A DNA stretch of 51,960 nt from Thiothrix sp. (GCA_020442915.1 JAGRJD010000012.1:1-51960); one strand, 5' to 3'. Shown: positions 1-8,601, numbered from the stretch's first letter. Translations and numbers: made by a program. The notes: generated by a model from the letters alone, not told the origin.

Positions 1-24
1 TGACACAGAATTCTGAACACCACC
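1..24. repeat. Left copy of a 24-bp terminal inverted repeat (probable IS end)
   Basis: Bases 1-24 (beginning TGACACAGAATTCTGAACAC) are the exact reverse complement of 51936-51959. The core CAGAATTCTG is itself palindromic. The sequence lies inside the reading frame of the MxaA-like gene, as if an insertion had landed there. The simplest reading is the terminal repeat of a multicopy insertion sequence at which the segment or assembly ends. No transposase is visible, so the family cannot be named. Confidence 0.6.
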
Positions 25-1096
25 TTGGGCCATGTCTGATTCCGTATCTGTAGCGGGATGGATGTGAACACCAAACCGCCTGCTCCCGCTCACTGAAGCG
101 GCGGCACAGCTCCAGTACCGTCATACGGTCTGGAAAAGCCGTGCCATCAGCACCAAAGCGGGCTTTCCAGCCTTGCTCCAGCAGTGCCTGCAACGGCTCG
201 GCCAGTGGCCGGTAATGCGGGTAGGCGCTGAAAAAGTCCGCCAGCTGATCCGGAAACAGCGGGTGCCCGGCCTGTTCATTCAGGGCCTGCTCCAGAACCT
301 GCAGGGCCTGTACATCCGATGCCGCTCCATCCGGCAACCGGCGCAGGGCACGCAGGGCGCGGGTATAAGGGCCGGGGGTACGCCCCAGAAAGCCCAGCCG
401 CCCATTGGCCCACAGCCACAGCAGCAGGCAACCCGCCAGACCCCAGAGCGGCCATAGCTGGTGCGACAGGCTCAGCGGGCGGGGTGTCTGCGGTAATACC
501 GGCGGACGCAGGCTGTCCGGTGTGACGGTGCCGGGGGGCAGCATGGGGGAATAACCGATCTCGGGGCCGGGCAGGCTGATGTACCGGCCACTGCGCAGCA
601 GCAGGGTGGTGGCTGGCAGCCTGAGCCGCTGAGGCTGATCCACCTGCCGGAACAGCTGCCAGCGGCGGGTGACTTCATACCGTTCATCACTGTAGCCGGC
701 AGCGGGTGATGGCTGGTCGGGAAGGCGCCGGAGGCTGAATGCCGTCAGGTCCAGCCAGTCATTGAGACGTCCGGGCGGGGGCAGGGTGTTGGCGTTGAGG
801 TATTGTCCTTGGGGCAGACGCAATATCAGGGTCTGCTCCAGTGTATCTCCCAGCATGAAGCCGAACCGGCGTGGATGCGGGTTACGGTCGTCCAGCAGTA
901 CCGGAACGGCATCGACACCGTTCCCGGTCGCAACGGGCGGGGTGGATACCGGAGAGGGGTCAACTGGCGGCGGGTAGGTATCACCCGGCAGGGGGGCCGG
1001 TGTATTTTCCGGTCCGGTCTCACTGTAGGCCGGGAGGGACAGGGGGCCAAGCAGTACCCCGCTCACACACAGCAGCAGGCGTATCCGCCGGATCAT
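1..1096 (-). CDS. MxaA-like membrane protein, truncated at the window edge
   Basis: The frame is open from the ATG at 1094-1096 to the window edge, about 365 codons, with no stop. It begins with a signal peptide (MIRRIRLLLCVSGVLLGP...), has a periplasmic part rich in Pro, a single membrane segment at about residues 210-230 (WPLWGLAGCLLLWLW), and a cytoplasmic helical tail ending in a stretch of the LELCRRFSEREQAVW type. This plan and its place after MoxR and DUF58 match MxaA-type proteins of MoxR operons, which in methylotrophs help mature methanol dehydrogenase; outside methylotrophs their role is unknown. The start overlaps the DUF58 stop (ATGA). The last eight or so codons lie in the terminal repeat, so the natural C-terminus is probably lost or close to lost. 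A following VWA gene would be expected beyond the edge. Confidence 0.6.
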   Translation of the reverse strand, partial: MIRRIRLLLCVSGVLLGPLSLPAYSETGPENTPAPLPGDTYPPPVDPSPVSTPPVATGNGVDAVPVLLDDRNPHPRRFGFMLGDTLEQTLILRLPQGQYLNANTLPPPGRLNDWLDLTAFSLRRLPDQPSPAAGYSDERYEVTRRWQLFRQVDQPQRLRLPATTLLLRSGRYISLPGPEIGYSPMLPPGTVTPDSLRPPVLPQTPRPLSLSHQLWPLWGLAGCLLLWLWANGRLGFLGRTPGPYTRALRALRRLPDGAASDVQALQVLEQALNEQAGHPLFPDQLADFFSAYPHYRPLAEPLQALLEQGWKARFGADGTAFPDRMTVLELCRRFSEREQAVWCSHPSRYRYGIRHGPRWCSEFCV

Positions 1097-1938
1097 CACT
1101 CTCCCTCCCAGAAATAGTCCGTCAGGCGGTCCGGCTCAAACCGGGTATCGACTTCAAACAGGCGGAAACCGTACCGGATGAAACATTGCTGCAGTTCGGT
1201 GCGCCACTGTTGAAAACGGGCAACGATTTCGCGCCGCAGGGCCGGGCGCAGGAACAGGCTGCGTACCCGACCGCTTTCCGGGTCTTTGAAGCGCACAAAA
1301 CGCCAGTCCGGCAGCTCGCGGTATTCATGCGTCGGCCACAGCAGGACCGGCACCAGCTGATGAAAGGCCAGCCGCTCAAGCAGCTGTTCCAGCAGGCTGT
1401 GCGGGAAATGGAAGTCACTGAGCAGGAAGACCAGGCTGCGCTGGGACGGCAGGTCGTCCAGGCATGGCAGCAGGCCCCGGCTGTGGCGATCCGGAGCCTG
1501 GTAGCCGGCCAGTTGCTGCCAGAGCGGGTCAAGGCCGGCAAACTGGCGCAGGGGCGGGGTATAAAGCCTGCGTGCCGGTTGTTCGGCCCCGGCAATGAAG
1601 CCGAAACGGTCCCCGTTGCGGTAGCTGGACCAGGCAATACTCCTGCACAGGGTCTGCAGCAGTGTCCTGCGCCCGAAGCTGCGCATGGAGGCACTGAGGT
1701 CAGCCAGCGCCACGACATTCAGGCTGCTGCTTTGACGCATGCGTCGTACCCGGAATTGGCCGAACGGATCCCGCAGGCTGGCATGCAGGTCAAGGTGACG
1801 CACATCCGGGTGATTGGTGAGCCAGTCATGCGAGTGAAACTCCAGCCCGGTGCCGGTACGCAGGCCCGGATGCACTCCGTTCAGGGTATCGCCACTGCGC
1901 CAGGGTACCCGGTACAGGAACTCTGCCGGTGGCTGCAT
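1096..1938 (-). CDS. DUF58 domain protein (MxaS-like)
   Basis: 280 residues, the normal size of short DUF58 proteins. The central part, ALADLSASMRSFGRR at about residues 78-92, is the VWA-like D-x-S-x-S metal-site segment that DUF58 proteins share with von Willebrand A folds. A second strand, VFLLSDFHFP, lies near residue 170. No membrane segment is seen, so it is probably cytosolic at the membrane face. DUF58 proteins are coupled to MoxR AAA+ ATPases and are thought to present clients to them. It overlaps the upstream moxR-like gene and the downstream MxaA-like gene by a few bases each, so the three are translationally coupled. The client of this set is not known. Confidence 0.8.
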   Translation of the reverse strand: MQPPAEFLYRVPWRSGDTLNGVHPGLRTGTGLEFHSHDWLTNHPDVRHLDLHASLRDPFGQFRVRRMRQSSSLNVVALADLSASMRSFGRRTLLQTLCRSIAWSSYRNGDRFGFIAGAEQPARRLYTPPLRQFAGLDPLWQQLAGYQAPDRHSRGLLPCLDDLPSQRSLVFLLSDFHFPHSLLEQLLERLAFHQLVPVLLWPTHEYRELPDWRFVRFKDPESGRVRSLFLRPALRREIVARFQQWRTELQQCFIRYGFRLFEVDTRFEPDRLTDYFWEGE

Positions 1939-2960
1939 CAGGGGGCTACCCGCTCAAGGATCTGCTGCACCAGCAGCGGGGCGATCTGCTCCCGGCGCTG
2001 CTCGTAGACCGGGCTGAAAAACAGCCGGTGTCCAATCGCGGGCAGAAAAACATCACGAATATCCGCCGGACTCAGGTAGTCACGCCCGTTCAGCCATGCC
2101 AGCACCCGGGCGGCCCGGATCAGCAGGCTCATGCCCCGCGGGCTGGCTCCGGACAGCAGCAGGCGCTCCGTGTCGATATTATCGAGCACCACCCCGGCGG
2201 CCACCGGATCACGCGTGGCCTGCCACAGGCGCTGGGCGTAATCCATCAGGGCCGGACTGGTATGCACATGGTGCTGAATCGCAGCGGCGACCGCATTCAG
2301 GGCCTCAAAAGGCAGCACCGGCTCGCGGATGGCGGCCACCAGGCGGTCGGTATCGTGGAAGTCCGGATCGAACATCAGGCGCTGGCGCAGTTCAGCGGTG
2401 GCCGGGATGCCCACGGCGACTTCCAGCATGAAACGGTCGCGGGCTGCTGCCGGCAGGCTATAGGTTTCGTCGCGCTCCACCCGGTTGCGGTCGGCAAAGA
2501 CCTGCAGGTGCGGGAACTGCCAGTCGCGGTTGAAAGCCTGCACGTTGCGTTCAGCCATCACGCGCAGCATCAGTGAATGCACCTGGGGTCGGGCACGGTT
2601 GATTTCATTGAAGAAAAAGGTGGACAGGAGTTCACCGTGTTTCAGCAGCGGGCCGGGGTCGACCTGTGGCCTGCCGTCAGCATTGATCCAGGTGTGATAG
2701 ATCAGGTCGTGCGGCATCAGGTCCACCGTGCCTTCGATGCGCTCATAAGCCCCGCCGAGGGCACGTGCCACACTGCGCAGTAACGTGGTTTTGCCCACAC
2801 CGACATCACCTTCCAGCAGCACGTGGCCACGGGCAAATACCGCCACCGTGACCAGCCGGATGGCGGGCTGCATGCCGATCACCACCTGCTGCAGCTGGTG
2901 TTCAAATTCAAGCGCACGGCTGCGCCAGTGATCGGGATCGAAAGGGGCGGATTCGGACAT
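1938..2960 (-). CDS. MoxR family AAA+ ATPase
   Basis: About 340 residues, typical of MoxR. Walker A is GDVGVGKTT near residues 51-59, and the Walker B-like segment is FFFNEINRARP near residue 115, followed by an arginine-finger and sensor region (AARDRF) and a C-terminal lid that contains GASPRG. MoxR proteins are hexameric chaperone-like ATPases that act on or with VWA/DUF58 partners, here encoded next. I prefer the second in-frame ATG at 2958-2960 because an AGGA lies eight bases before it, whereas the first ATG at 2967-2969 touches that motif directly. It follows the subtilisin-like gene after about 60 bases on the same strand. Confidence 0.9.
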   Translation of the reverse strand: MSESAPFDPDHWRSRALEFEHQLQQVVIGMQPAIRLVTVAVFARGHVLLEGDVGVGKTTLLRSVARALGGAYERIEGTVDLMPHDLIYHTWINADGRPQVDPGPLLKHGELLSTFFFNEINRARPQVHSLMLRVMAERNVQAFNRDWQFPHLQVFADRNRVERDETYSLPAAARDRFMLEVAVGIPATAELRQRLMFDPDFHDTDRLVAAIREPVLPFEALNAVAAAIQHHVHTSPALMDYAQRLWQATRDPVAAGVVLDNIDTERLLLSGASPRGMSLLIRAARVLAWLNGRDYLSPADIRDVFLPAIGHRLFFSPVYEQRREQIAPLLVQQILERVAP

Positions 2961-3020
2961 GCAAACCATCCTGTGTGCAGCGCTTGGGTCGGGAGTATCA
3001 GTGGTGGTACCACTTCGGGA

Positions 3021-4415
3021 TTATTGCAGGTCGGGGGGGCAGGGGCAAATGGGAGCCGCATCCGGAGAGGGGAGTACGGTTTTTCGGGGTGGCCACGTGT
3101 AGTGACCGGGCTCCCTGTGGAAACCGCTTTCCTGCGGATTCAGGCCCGGATCCCGCATCGAGGCGTGAATCGCTCCCGTGGCATAGTCCATGGCATAGCT
3201 CAGGGCACTGTCGCGGCTGATGGCATTCAGGGCCGGCAGCCCGGCGGCATTTGCCAGCCGGCAGGCGCGCAGGGTGGCACACAGGGATGCCGGCAGGGGG
3301 GAGCGGATGAACAGCCGGGCCAGCTCCAGGCCGGTGAAGCCGGCCAGGTAGTCGGTAGTGGTGGTCTCGGATACAAATCCGAAACCGGTTTCATGCGCCT
3401 GATACCGGGGCATGGGGCGGGCCGAGGCAATCAGCATCCGGCGCATGACAGCGGGATCCGGTTCCGGCTGCACGGGAAATCCGGCGGCCTCAAGGGTTTC
3501 CAGTGCCGCAATGACCTGATCGTGGTTGACGCCCAGCCGTGGCAGCATGGGGAGCGGCAGCGATGGTCTGGTGTCAAAGCCGGCAAAGCCACGATCCACC
3601 GTGAGGTGCTGGAGCAGCGGAATACCCCCCAGCCGTCCGTTGCGCCGGGTTGCCGCAATGGCGCGCAGCTGCAGCATGAAAGCGGTCAGCAGCATCAGGC
3701 AGGTGATTGCCCGTGGCACGGCAAAACTGGTCCCGAAAACGCCGGGGGCGAAGGCATCCTCGCCATAGGCGACAACGGTGACACCGGTACCCGGTGCCGA
3801 GCCGGGCGTTCCGGTTGAGGAGGCCGGATGCAGCTCCCGGCCTTCGGGGTCCGCCGTGGCACCCACCGCCAAGGTCCAGGGCAGGGCGGCCAGCGGGCTC
3901 AGGGTATCGGTACCGAACCTGCCCCAGTTGCCGGCAGCCACCAGCACCGGCATGGCTTGTGCCGCAAACCGGGTCGCTATGCCGAGGACATGGTCATCAC
4001 CCATCCGGGTCTGCTGGCGCAGCTGCAGTGACAGTGCAAGGGCAACCGGGTGGGCCAGCCGGACCGGCTCAGTGAGCGGCAGGGTCCGCAGCGCCTGGGT
4101 ACTGCCTTCTGCCATGGCGACATAGCCGGGGGGTTGCGTCAGTCCGGGTACCCAGCGATTGCCGTTCGGGGCCCAGGTACGGCTCAGGTGATCGGCTTCG
4201 AGCAGGGTCCGGTTGATGCACCAGGCCACCGCATAACCGGTGGGGGTGAAGGTGATGGCACGCAGGCCGGAAGGCGGGGCATCGGCCCAGGGGTGGCCGG
4301 CTTCCAGTGCGATCAGGGGCAGGCGTTTGAACCGGAAAATGGCCGGGTCCGAGTGGATGCGGGCAAGCAGCACATCCGCCGTGCTTTCAACCAGCAGCAG
4401 GGTATTCCAGCGCAT
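3021..4415 (-). CDS. Degenerate subtilisin-like (S8) protein
   Basis: 464 residues. Two S8 hallmarks are present at subtilisin-like spacing: the oxyanion Asn segment VLVAAGNWG (Asn163) and the nucleophile segment GTSFAVPRA (Ser230), joined by LAVGATADPEG and ASSTGTPGSAPG segments. The Asp strand would be expected near residue 38, where LIALEAG has Glu in place of Asp. No H-G-T-H motif is visible, so activity is doubtful. The C-terminal 230 residues are unassigned. There is no signal peptide or membrane segment. An earlier ATG at 4447-4449, overlapping the stop of the upstream gene, opens a different frame that ends after about 20 codons inside this gene, beside a tandem GGTACTCAT; a frameshift at the N-terminus is possible. 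It sits between an unknown protein and MoxR, all on the same strand. Confidence 0.65.
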   Translation of the reverse strand: MRWNTLLLVESTADVLLARIHSDPAIFRFKRLPLIALEAGHPWADAPPSGLRAITFTPTGYAVAWCINRTLLEADHLSRTWAPNGNRWVPGLTQPPGYVAMAEGSTQALRTLPLTEPVRLAHPVALALSLQLRQQTRMGDDHVLGIATRFAAQAMPVLVAAGNWGRFGTDTLSPLAALPWTLAVGATADPEGRELHPASSTGTPGSAPGTGVTVVAYGEDAFAPGVFGTSFAVPRAITCLMLLTAFMLQLRAIAATRRNGRLGGIPLLQHLTVDRGFAGFDTRPSLPLPMLPRLGVNHDQVIAALETLEAAGFPVQPEPDPAVMRRMLIASARPMPRYQAHETGFGFVSETTTTDYLAGFTGLELARLFIRSPLPASLCATLRACRLANAAGLPALNAISRDSALSYAMDYATGAIHASMRDPGLNPQESGFHREPGHYTWPPRKTVLPSPDAAPICPCPPDLQ

Positions 4416-4445
4416 GGGCTATTTCCGCAAAGGTACTCATGGTAC

Positions 4446-5207
4446 TCATGAATCCGCCGCATCGTCTTCAGGAGCTGCCGCACCGAAAACGGCTTCAGCC
4501 CCGGGTGTGCCCGCGCTCGCCGGCTGTACCTCGTCAAACAGCCACAGAAAACCCCGCTGGACCCGTACACCCCGGTACAGGGGGGTGAGGCCGGATTCGG
4601 CAATGATCCGGGTGCTGATCTGTGATTCCTGAGCCACCGAGAGGCCTGCAGAGGCATCGACAAGACTGACCGGGGCAATGGCGCCAGATGCCTTGAGCTC
4701 CAGCCTGGAGCCTGCCGAGTCGGAGATCAGGATAGTGGCGGATTGCGCCTGCACCACTTCGGTGATCACCACCCAGTCACGCTGCCACTGCGCCTGATCC
4801 CCCAGTACGACAGCCCGCAGCAGGGCCCTGTAAAGGGCCGGCTGATCGGCAATGCGGTGGCTGGCAGCACCCTTGAGCTGCAGGACGACGGCACCATCGC
4901 GGGAAAATTCGACCAGTGCGCCGGCACTGCCCTGAGTGACGGCTTCAAACCGGGGGTTGCTGTCGCCGGCGGCCTTGAAGGTGATGGAAACCCCGCTTTT
5001 GCTGTTATAGCTGATGGTGTCGCGGGAGCTGTCGGTTACGGCATCGAACGCCATATTGAGCTGCGCCAGCGCAGTCACGGGCCTGAAGATGCCGTTTTCG
5101 ATGACGCCGACACTGCCGAGCCGGATCGGGGTTCCGGGAAGCCAGGTGGGCCGGTATCTGAGGTTGTCGTAGATTTCCCGGGTATAGCGTTGATGAATGG
5201 CTGTCAT
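4446..5207 (-). CDS. Unrecognised protein paired with the subtilisin-like gene
   Basis: 253 residues from the ATG at 5205-5207, which has a GGGAGG Shine-Dalgarno sequence; a start further upstream lacks one. The sequence is beta-rich, with GTPIRLGSVGVIENGIF near residues 23-39, an alternating polar/apolar middle, and ESGLTPLYRGVRVQRGFLWLF near residues 205-225. The tail is Ala/Asp/Glu-rich (about 25 residues) and looks disordered. No signal peptide, membrane helix or catalytic motif is seen. It is the first gene of the run toward MoxR, 31 bases before the subtilisin-like frame. A small soluble protein plus a protease-like partner is an arrangement seen in bacterial conflict modules, but I have no family match and claim no function. 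Confidence 0.55.
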   Translation of the reverse strand: MTAIHQRYTREIYDNLRYRPTWLPGTPIRLGSVGVIENGIFRPVTALAQLNMAFDAVTDSSRDTISYNSKSGVSITFKAAGDSNPRFEAVTQGSAGALVEFSRDGAVVLQLKGAASHRIADQPALYRALLRAVVLGDQAQWQRDWVVITEVVQAQSATILISDSAGSRLELKASGAIAPVSLVDASAGLSVAQESQISTRIIAESGLTPLYRGVRVQRGFLWLFDEVQPASAGTPGAEAVFGAAAPEDDAADS

Positions 5208-5382
5208 GTGCCCTCCCTGTGGTGTCCTGCGATAAAGCGCTCCCTGCCTGAGCATAGCATAAAGCCGGGGGGGCCTGCTTTACGGGGACCGGCCTGCAGC
5301 ATTTTGCCGCCGGTGACGGAAGCGCTATAGTAGGGTGTTTTCCGCACCATTCTGGCAGGATATACAGGACAGGAACTCCACC

Positions 5383-6435
5383 ATGAAACAGCATTTCGCT
5401 TCGGACAATTACGCCGGCCTGTGTCCGGAAGCCCTGCATTATTTTCTGGAAGCCAATGCCAGTGGGCATGAGCCTGCCTACGGGGATGACTATTGGACCG
5501 GCGAGGTGTGCGAACGCCTGCGGGATCTGTTCCAGACCGATTGTCAGGTGTTTTTCGTATTCAACGGTACCGCCGCCAATTCACTGGCGCTGGCGTCGCT
5601 ATGTCAGAGTTACCATTCGGTCATCTGCCACGAGCTGGCACATATTGAGACCGATGAGTGTGGCGGGCCGGAGTTTTTTTCCAATGGTTCCAAGCTGCTG
5701 ATCGGACGGAGCCCGGATGGCAAGCTGACGCCGGATATTGTCGAGGCGCTGGTGACGCGGCGCACGGATCTGCATTATCCGAGGCCCAGGGTGGTTTCGC
5801 TCACCCAGTCCACCGAGGTGGGGACGGTGTATACGGTTGAGGAAGTGCGTGCCATTGCCGCCATTGCCAAGCGCCGTCATCTGCGTGTGCACATGGATGG
5901 AGCGCGCTTTGCCAATGCCGTGGCCGCCCTGAATGTGCATCCGTCCGAAATCACCTGGCGTGCCGGGGTGGATGTGCTGTGTTTCGGCGGTACCAAGAAC
6001 GGCCTGCCGGTGGGCGAGGCGGTGGTGTTTTTTGATGAGGCCATGGCCGAGGATTTTGCCTGGCGCGTGAAGCAGGCCGGGCAACTGGCTTCCAAAATGC
6101 GCTTTATCTCAGCACCCTGGCTGGGGTTGCTGAATAATGATGTCTGGTTGAAGAATGCCCGTCATGCCAATGCCATGGCCAGCCTGCTGCATGAACGCAT
6201 ACGCGAATTGCCGGGAGTGCGGATCATGTTCCCACCCCAGGCCAATGCCGTATTTGCCGAGCTGCCTGCGCCGGTCATCCGGGGGCTGCACAACAAGGGC
6301 TGGAAATTTTATCAGTTCATTGGTGAAGGGGGCTGCCGCCTGATGTGTGCCTGGGATACGCAGCCGGAAACGGTGGAAGCCTTTGCCCGTGATCTGGCTG
6401 AGCTGACCGGGCCGGCATCAGTAGCGTCCGCCTGA
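5383..6435 (+). CDS. ltaE: Low-specificity L-threonine aldolase
   Basis: 350 residues. A PLP enzyme of fold type I that cleaves L-threonine and L-allo-threonine to glycine and acetaldehyde. The N-terminus, FASDNYAGLCPEAL, and the substrate loop with YGDDYWTGEV are characteristic of the family, and the PLP lysine is in CFGGTKNGLPVG (Lys205). HMDGARFANA supplies the Asp that pairs with the pyridine nitrogen. The start at 5383 is chosen over an in-frame one 48 bases upstream because the family begins here and AGGA precedes it. It is divergent from the cluster on its left, stands alone, and converges on the crystallin gene. Confidence 0.9.
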   Translation: MKQHFASDNYAGLCPEALHYFLEANASGHEPAYGDDYWTGEVCERLRDLFQTDCQVFFVFNGTAANSLALASLCQSYHSVICHELAHIETDECGGPEFFSNGSKLLIGRSPDGKLTPDIVEALVTRRTDLHYPRPRVVSLTQSTEVGTVYTVEEVRAIAAIAKRRHLRVHMDGARFANAVAALNVHPSEITWRAGVDVLCFGGTKNGLPVGEAVVFFDEAMAEDFAWRVKQAGQLASKMRFISAPWLGLLNNDVWLKNARHANAMASLLHERIRELPGVRIMFPPQANAVFAELPAPVIRGLHNKGWKFYQFIGEGGCRLMCAWDTQPETVEAFARDLAELTGPASVASA

Positions 6436-6464
6436 TGCCGGCCACGAAGGATCGTCACCCGGTT

Positions 6465-7043
6465 TCAGCGGCAGCTGCATCTGGCGGAGGAAATCTGGTC
6501 ATTCCAGAGATTGCCGATGTAAGCGGTACTGCCCGGTCCGAAGGTACGGCTGTCGCCACCATAATTGATATGCTGGTAGACGGTCAGCGAGCAGGATGAC
6601 GGTACCTTCACGGCAGAGACCTTGTCATTCCAGTTATCACCGACCCAGGCCATGTTGCCGCGCACGGGAAGCACGCCACCGGCGAAATTGGCATGTTCAT
6701 ACATCTGGCAGGCCGGGCGGGGTGGTTCCGGGCACTGGCACTGCAGGGAGGAAATCTGGTCGTTCCACAGATTGCCGACAAAACGGGTATCGGCACCGAA
6801 AACCCGTCGGTCACCCTGGTAATTGATGTGCTGATAGGCGATCAGCCGACAGCTGTTACTGAGCCGGACCGAGGATATCCTGTCATTCCAGGCCCCGCCG
6901 ACATTGGCGATTTTCTGGCCTGAAGCCAGTGAGCGGACTGCGCCACCATAATTGATGTGTTCGTAAACCTGACAGGTGGCCTGGGCAGCAGTGGTGGTCA
7001 GCAGACTCAGTCCGATGACCAGTCCGGCTTTTGACATGTTCAT
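6465..7043 (-). CDS. Secreted beta/gamma-crystallin repeat protein
   Basis: 192 residues with a signal peptide (MNMSKAGLVIGLSLL...AQA). The mature part consists of four Greek-key motifs in two domains, each motif with a Y-x-H-x-N-(Y/F)-x-G strand (EHINYGG, QHINYQG, EHANFAG, QHINYGG) and a Ca-binding-type element (WNDRISS, WNDQISS, WNDKVSA, WNDQISS). The domains are joined by a Cys/Pro linker (QCQCPEPPRPACQ). Paired Cys near each motif suggests disulphides in the periplasm or outside. Microbial members bind calcium through N/D-N/D-x-x-S/T-S loops, and all four loops match that pattern. The start has GAGGA eight bases upstream. The role is unknown; some secreted relatives are classed as peptidase inhibitors (family I36-like). 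Confidence 0.85.
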   Translation of the reverse strand: MNMSKAGLVIGLSLLTTTAAQATCQVYEHINYGGAVRSLASGQKIANVGGAWNDRISSVRLSNSCRLIAYQHINYQGDRRVFGADTRFVGNLWNDQISSLQCQCPEPPRPACQMYEHANFAGGVLPVRGNMAWVGDNWNDKVSAVKVPSSCSLTVYQHINYGGDSRTFGPGSTAYIGNLWNDQISSARCSCR

Positions 7044-7212
7044 GTTGATTCCTCGCAATGGTATGGGGAGGTGGGGGGGATACCTCACCCTGATGACTTC
7101 TCCTACCTTTTCATTATGAAATGGTTTTCCGGGCGGATGGTATCCCTTGAACAGGGGAGGCTGGCAGGCGGGCAGGGCCATGCGTATCATGGCCTTTTGC
7201 CCGGAGTTCCGC

Positions 7213-8598
7213 ATGATCACCAATGGCAGGATCAGCTTCTGGTATGCCGACATCGGCGGCCCGCCGCCCGTGCGGCCTTCCCTGCCGGGGGATATGGAGG
7301 CCGATGTCTGCATTATCGGGGCCGGTTACACCGGACTGTGGAGTGCCTATTACCTCAAGCAGCTGCAGCCGGAGCTGCGGATTGTGGTGCTGGAGCGCGA
7401 GTTTGCCGGTTTCGGGGCTTCGGGGCGCAATGGCGGCTGGCTCAGCGGCGGGTTTGCCTGGGCCCATGAGCGCTATCTGGGCGCGGGTGGCCGGGTCGGG
7501 GTGCAGGCCATGATCCGTGCCATGGCCACCAGTGTCGATGAGGTGATCCGGGTGCTGGCGCAAGAGGGGATCGCAGCGGACCTGGTGCGCACTGATGAGT
7601 TGCAGGTGGCTACCTGTGCGGCCCAGTGGCAGCGGGTCCAGGCGGATTTCCGGGCTCGCCGGGCCTGGGGGGTGGCAGAAGATGCGTGTGAGCTGCTGGA
7701 TGCCGCCCGGCTCGGGGAGCGCATTCGGGTGGCCGATGCCCGGGGAGCGCTGATGACCCGCCATGTGGCGCGGGTGCAGCCGGCCAGGCTGGTACAGGGG
7801 CTGGCACGGGTGGTAGAGGCGCGGGGTGTGCGTATTTTTGAGCAGACCACCGTCACCGGATTCCGGGCCGGGCGGGTGCAGACGCACCGGGGCCGGGTGA
7901 AGGCTGACTGCATCCTGCGGGCCACCGAAGGTTTCACTGCCGGCCTGCCCGGTTTGCAGCGCAGCTGGCTGCCGCTCAACAGTGCCCAGATCGTGACCGA
8001 ACCCCTGCCGGAATCACTATGGGAGCAGATCGGCTGGCAGGGGCAGGAGCTGCTGGGGGATTGTGCTCATGCCTACTGTTATGCACAGCGTACCCGTGAG
8101 GGCCGGATTGCCATGGGCGGACGCGGTGTGCCTTACCGTTTCGGCTCCCGTACCGATGTCCGGGGCCGGACCCAGCCCGCGACCATCAGCGCATTGCTCG
8201 CCATCCTGCACCGGCATTTCCCCATGACACGGGGCCTTGCCATTGATCATGCCTGGTGCGGGGTGCTGGGGGTGCCACGTGACTGGTGCGCCAGTGTGGG
8301 ACTGGACCGGAAGACCGGTATCGGCTGGGCCGGGGGGTATGTCGGTGTCGGAGTATCCACCTCGAACCTGGCCGGGCGCACGCTGGCGGAGCTGGTACTG
8401 GGACAGGATACCGAACGCACGCACCTGCCCTGGGTCAACCACCGGGTGCGGGACTGGGAGCCGGAACCGTTGCGCTGGCTGGGGGTGCATGCCATGTACC
8501 GGCTTTATCATCTGGCCGACCGGCTGGAGCGGCGTGGCGGGGGAACATCGGGGACTTCAGTGCTGGCACGGCTGGCGAACAGGTTGACGGGACGCTGA
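7213..8598 (+). CDS. FAD-dependent oxidoreductase (DAO family)
   Basis: 461 residues. The Rossmann FAD motif GAGYTG is at residues 36-41, followed by the FGASGRNGGW segment of the gamma-glutamylputrescine oxidase / D-amino-acid oxidase group and a C-terminal GWAGGYVGVGVSTSNLAGR flavin loop. Enzymes of this group oxidise amines or amino acids to imines with FAD. The substrate cannot be read from sequence. The N-terminal ISFWYADIGGPPPVRPSLPG is typical of a subgroup of uncharacterised oxidases. The start at 7213 has GGAG seven bases upstream; ATGs at 7180 and 7195 in or near the frame lack this. It is monocistronic, followed by a strong hairpin. Confidence 0.85.
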   Translation: MITNGRISFWYADIGGPPPVRPSLPGDMEADVCIIGAGYTGLWSAYYLKQLQPELRIVVLEREFAGFGASGRNGGWLSGGFAWAHERYLGAGGRVGVQAMIRAMATSVDEVIRVLAQEGIAADLVRTDELQVATCAAQWQRVQADFRARRAWGVAEDACELLDAARLGERIRVADARGALMTRHVARVQPARLVQGLARVVEARGVRIFEQTTVTGFRAGRVQTHRGRVKADCILRATEGFTAGLPGLQRSWLPLNSAQIVTEPLPESLWEQIGWQGQELLGDCAHAYCYAQRTREGRIAMGGRGVPYRFGSRTDVRGRTQPATISALLAILHRHFPMTRGLAIDHAWCGVLGVPRDWCASVGLDRKTGIGWAGGYVGVGVSTSNLAGRTLAELVLGQDTERTHLPWVNHRVRDWEPEPLRWLGVHAMYRLYHLADRLERRGGGTSGTSVLARLANRLTGR

Positions 8599-8601
8599 GA
8601 C

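Noticed and set aside
871..2007. A 378-codon plus-strand frame across the DUF58 gene
   Set aside because: DUF58 and MxaA-like features on the minus strand explain the region, and the plus frame crosses two real genes.
4446..5207. A bacterial gasdermin
   Set aside because: The size and protease neighbour fit, but no gasdermin sequence feature was found, so the name is not used.
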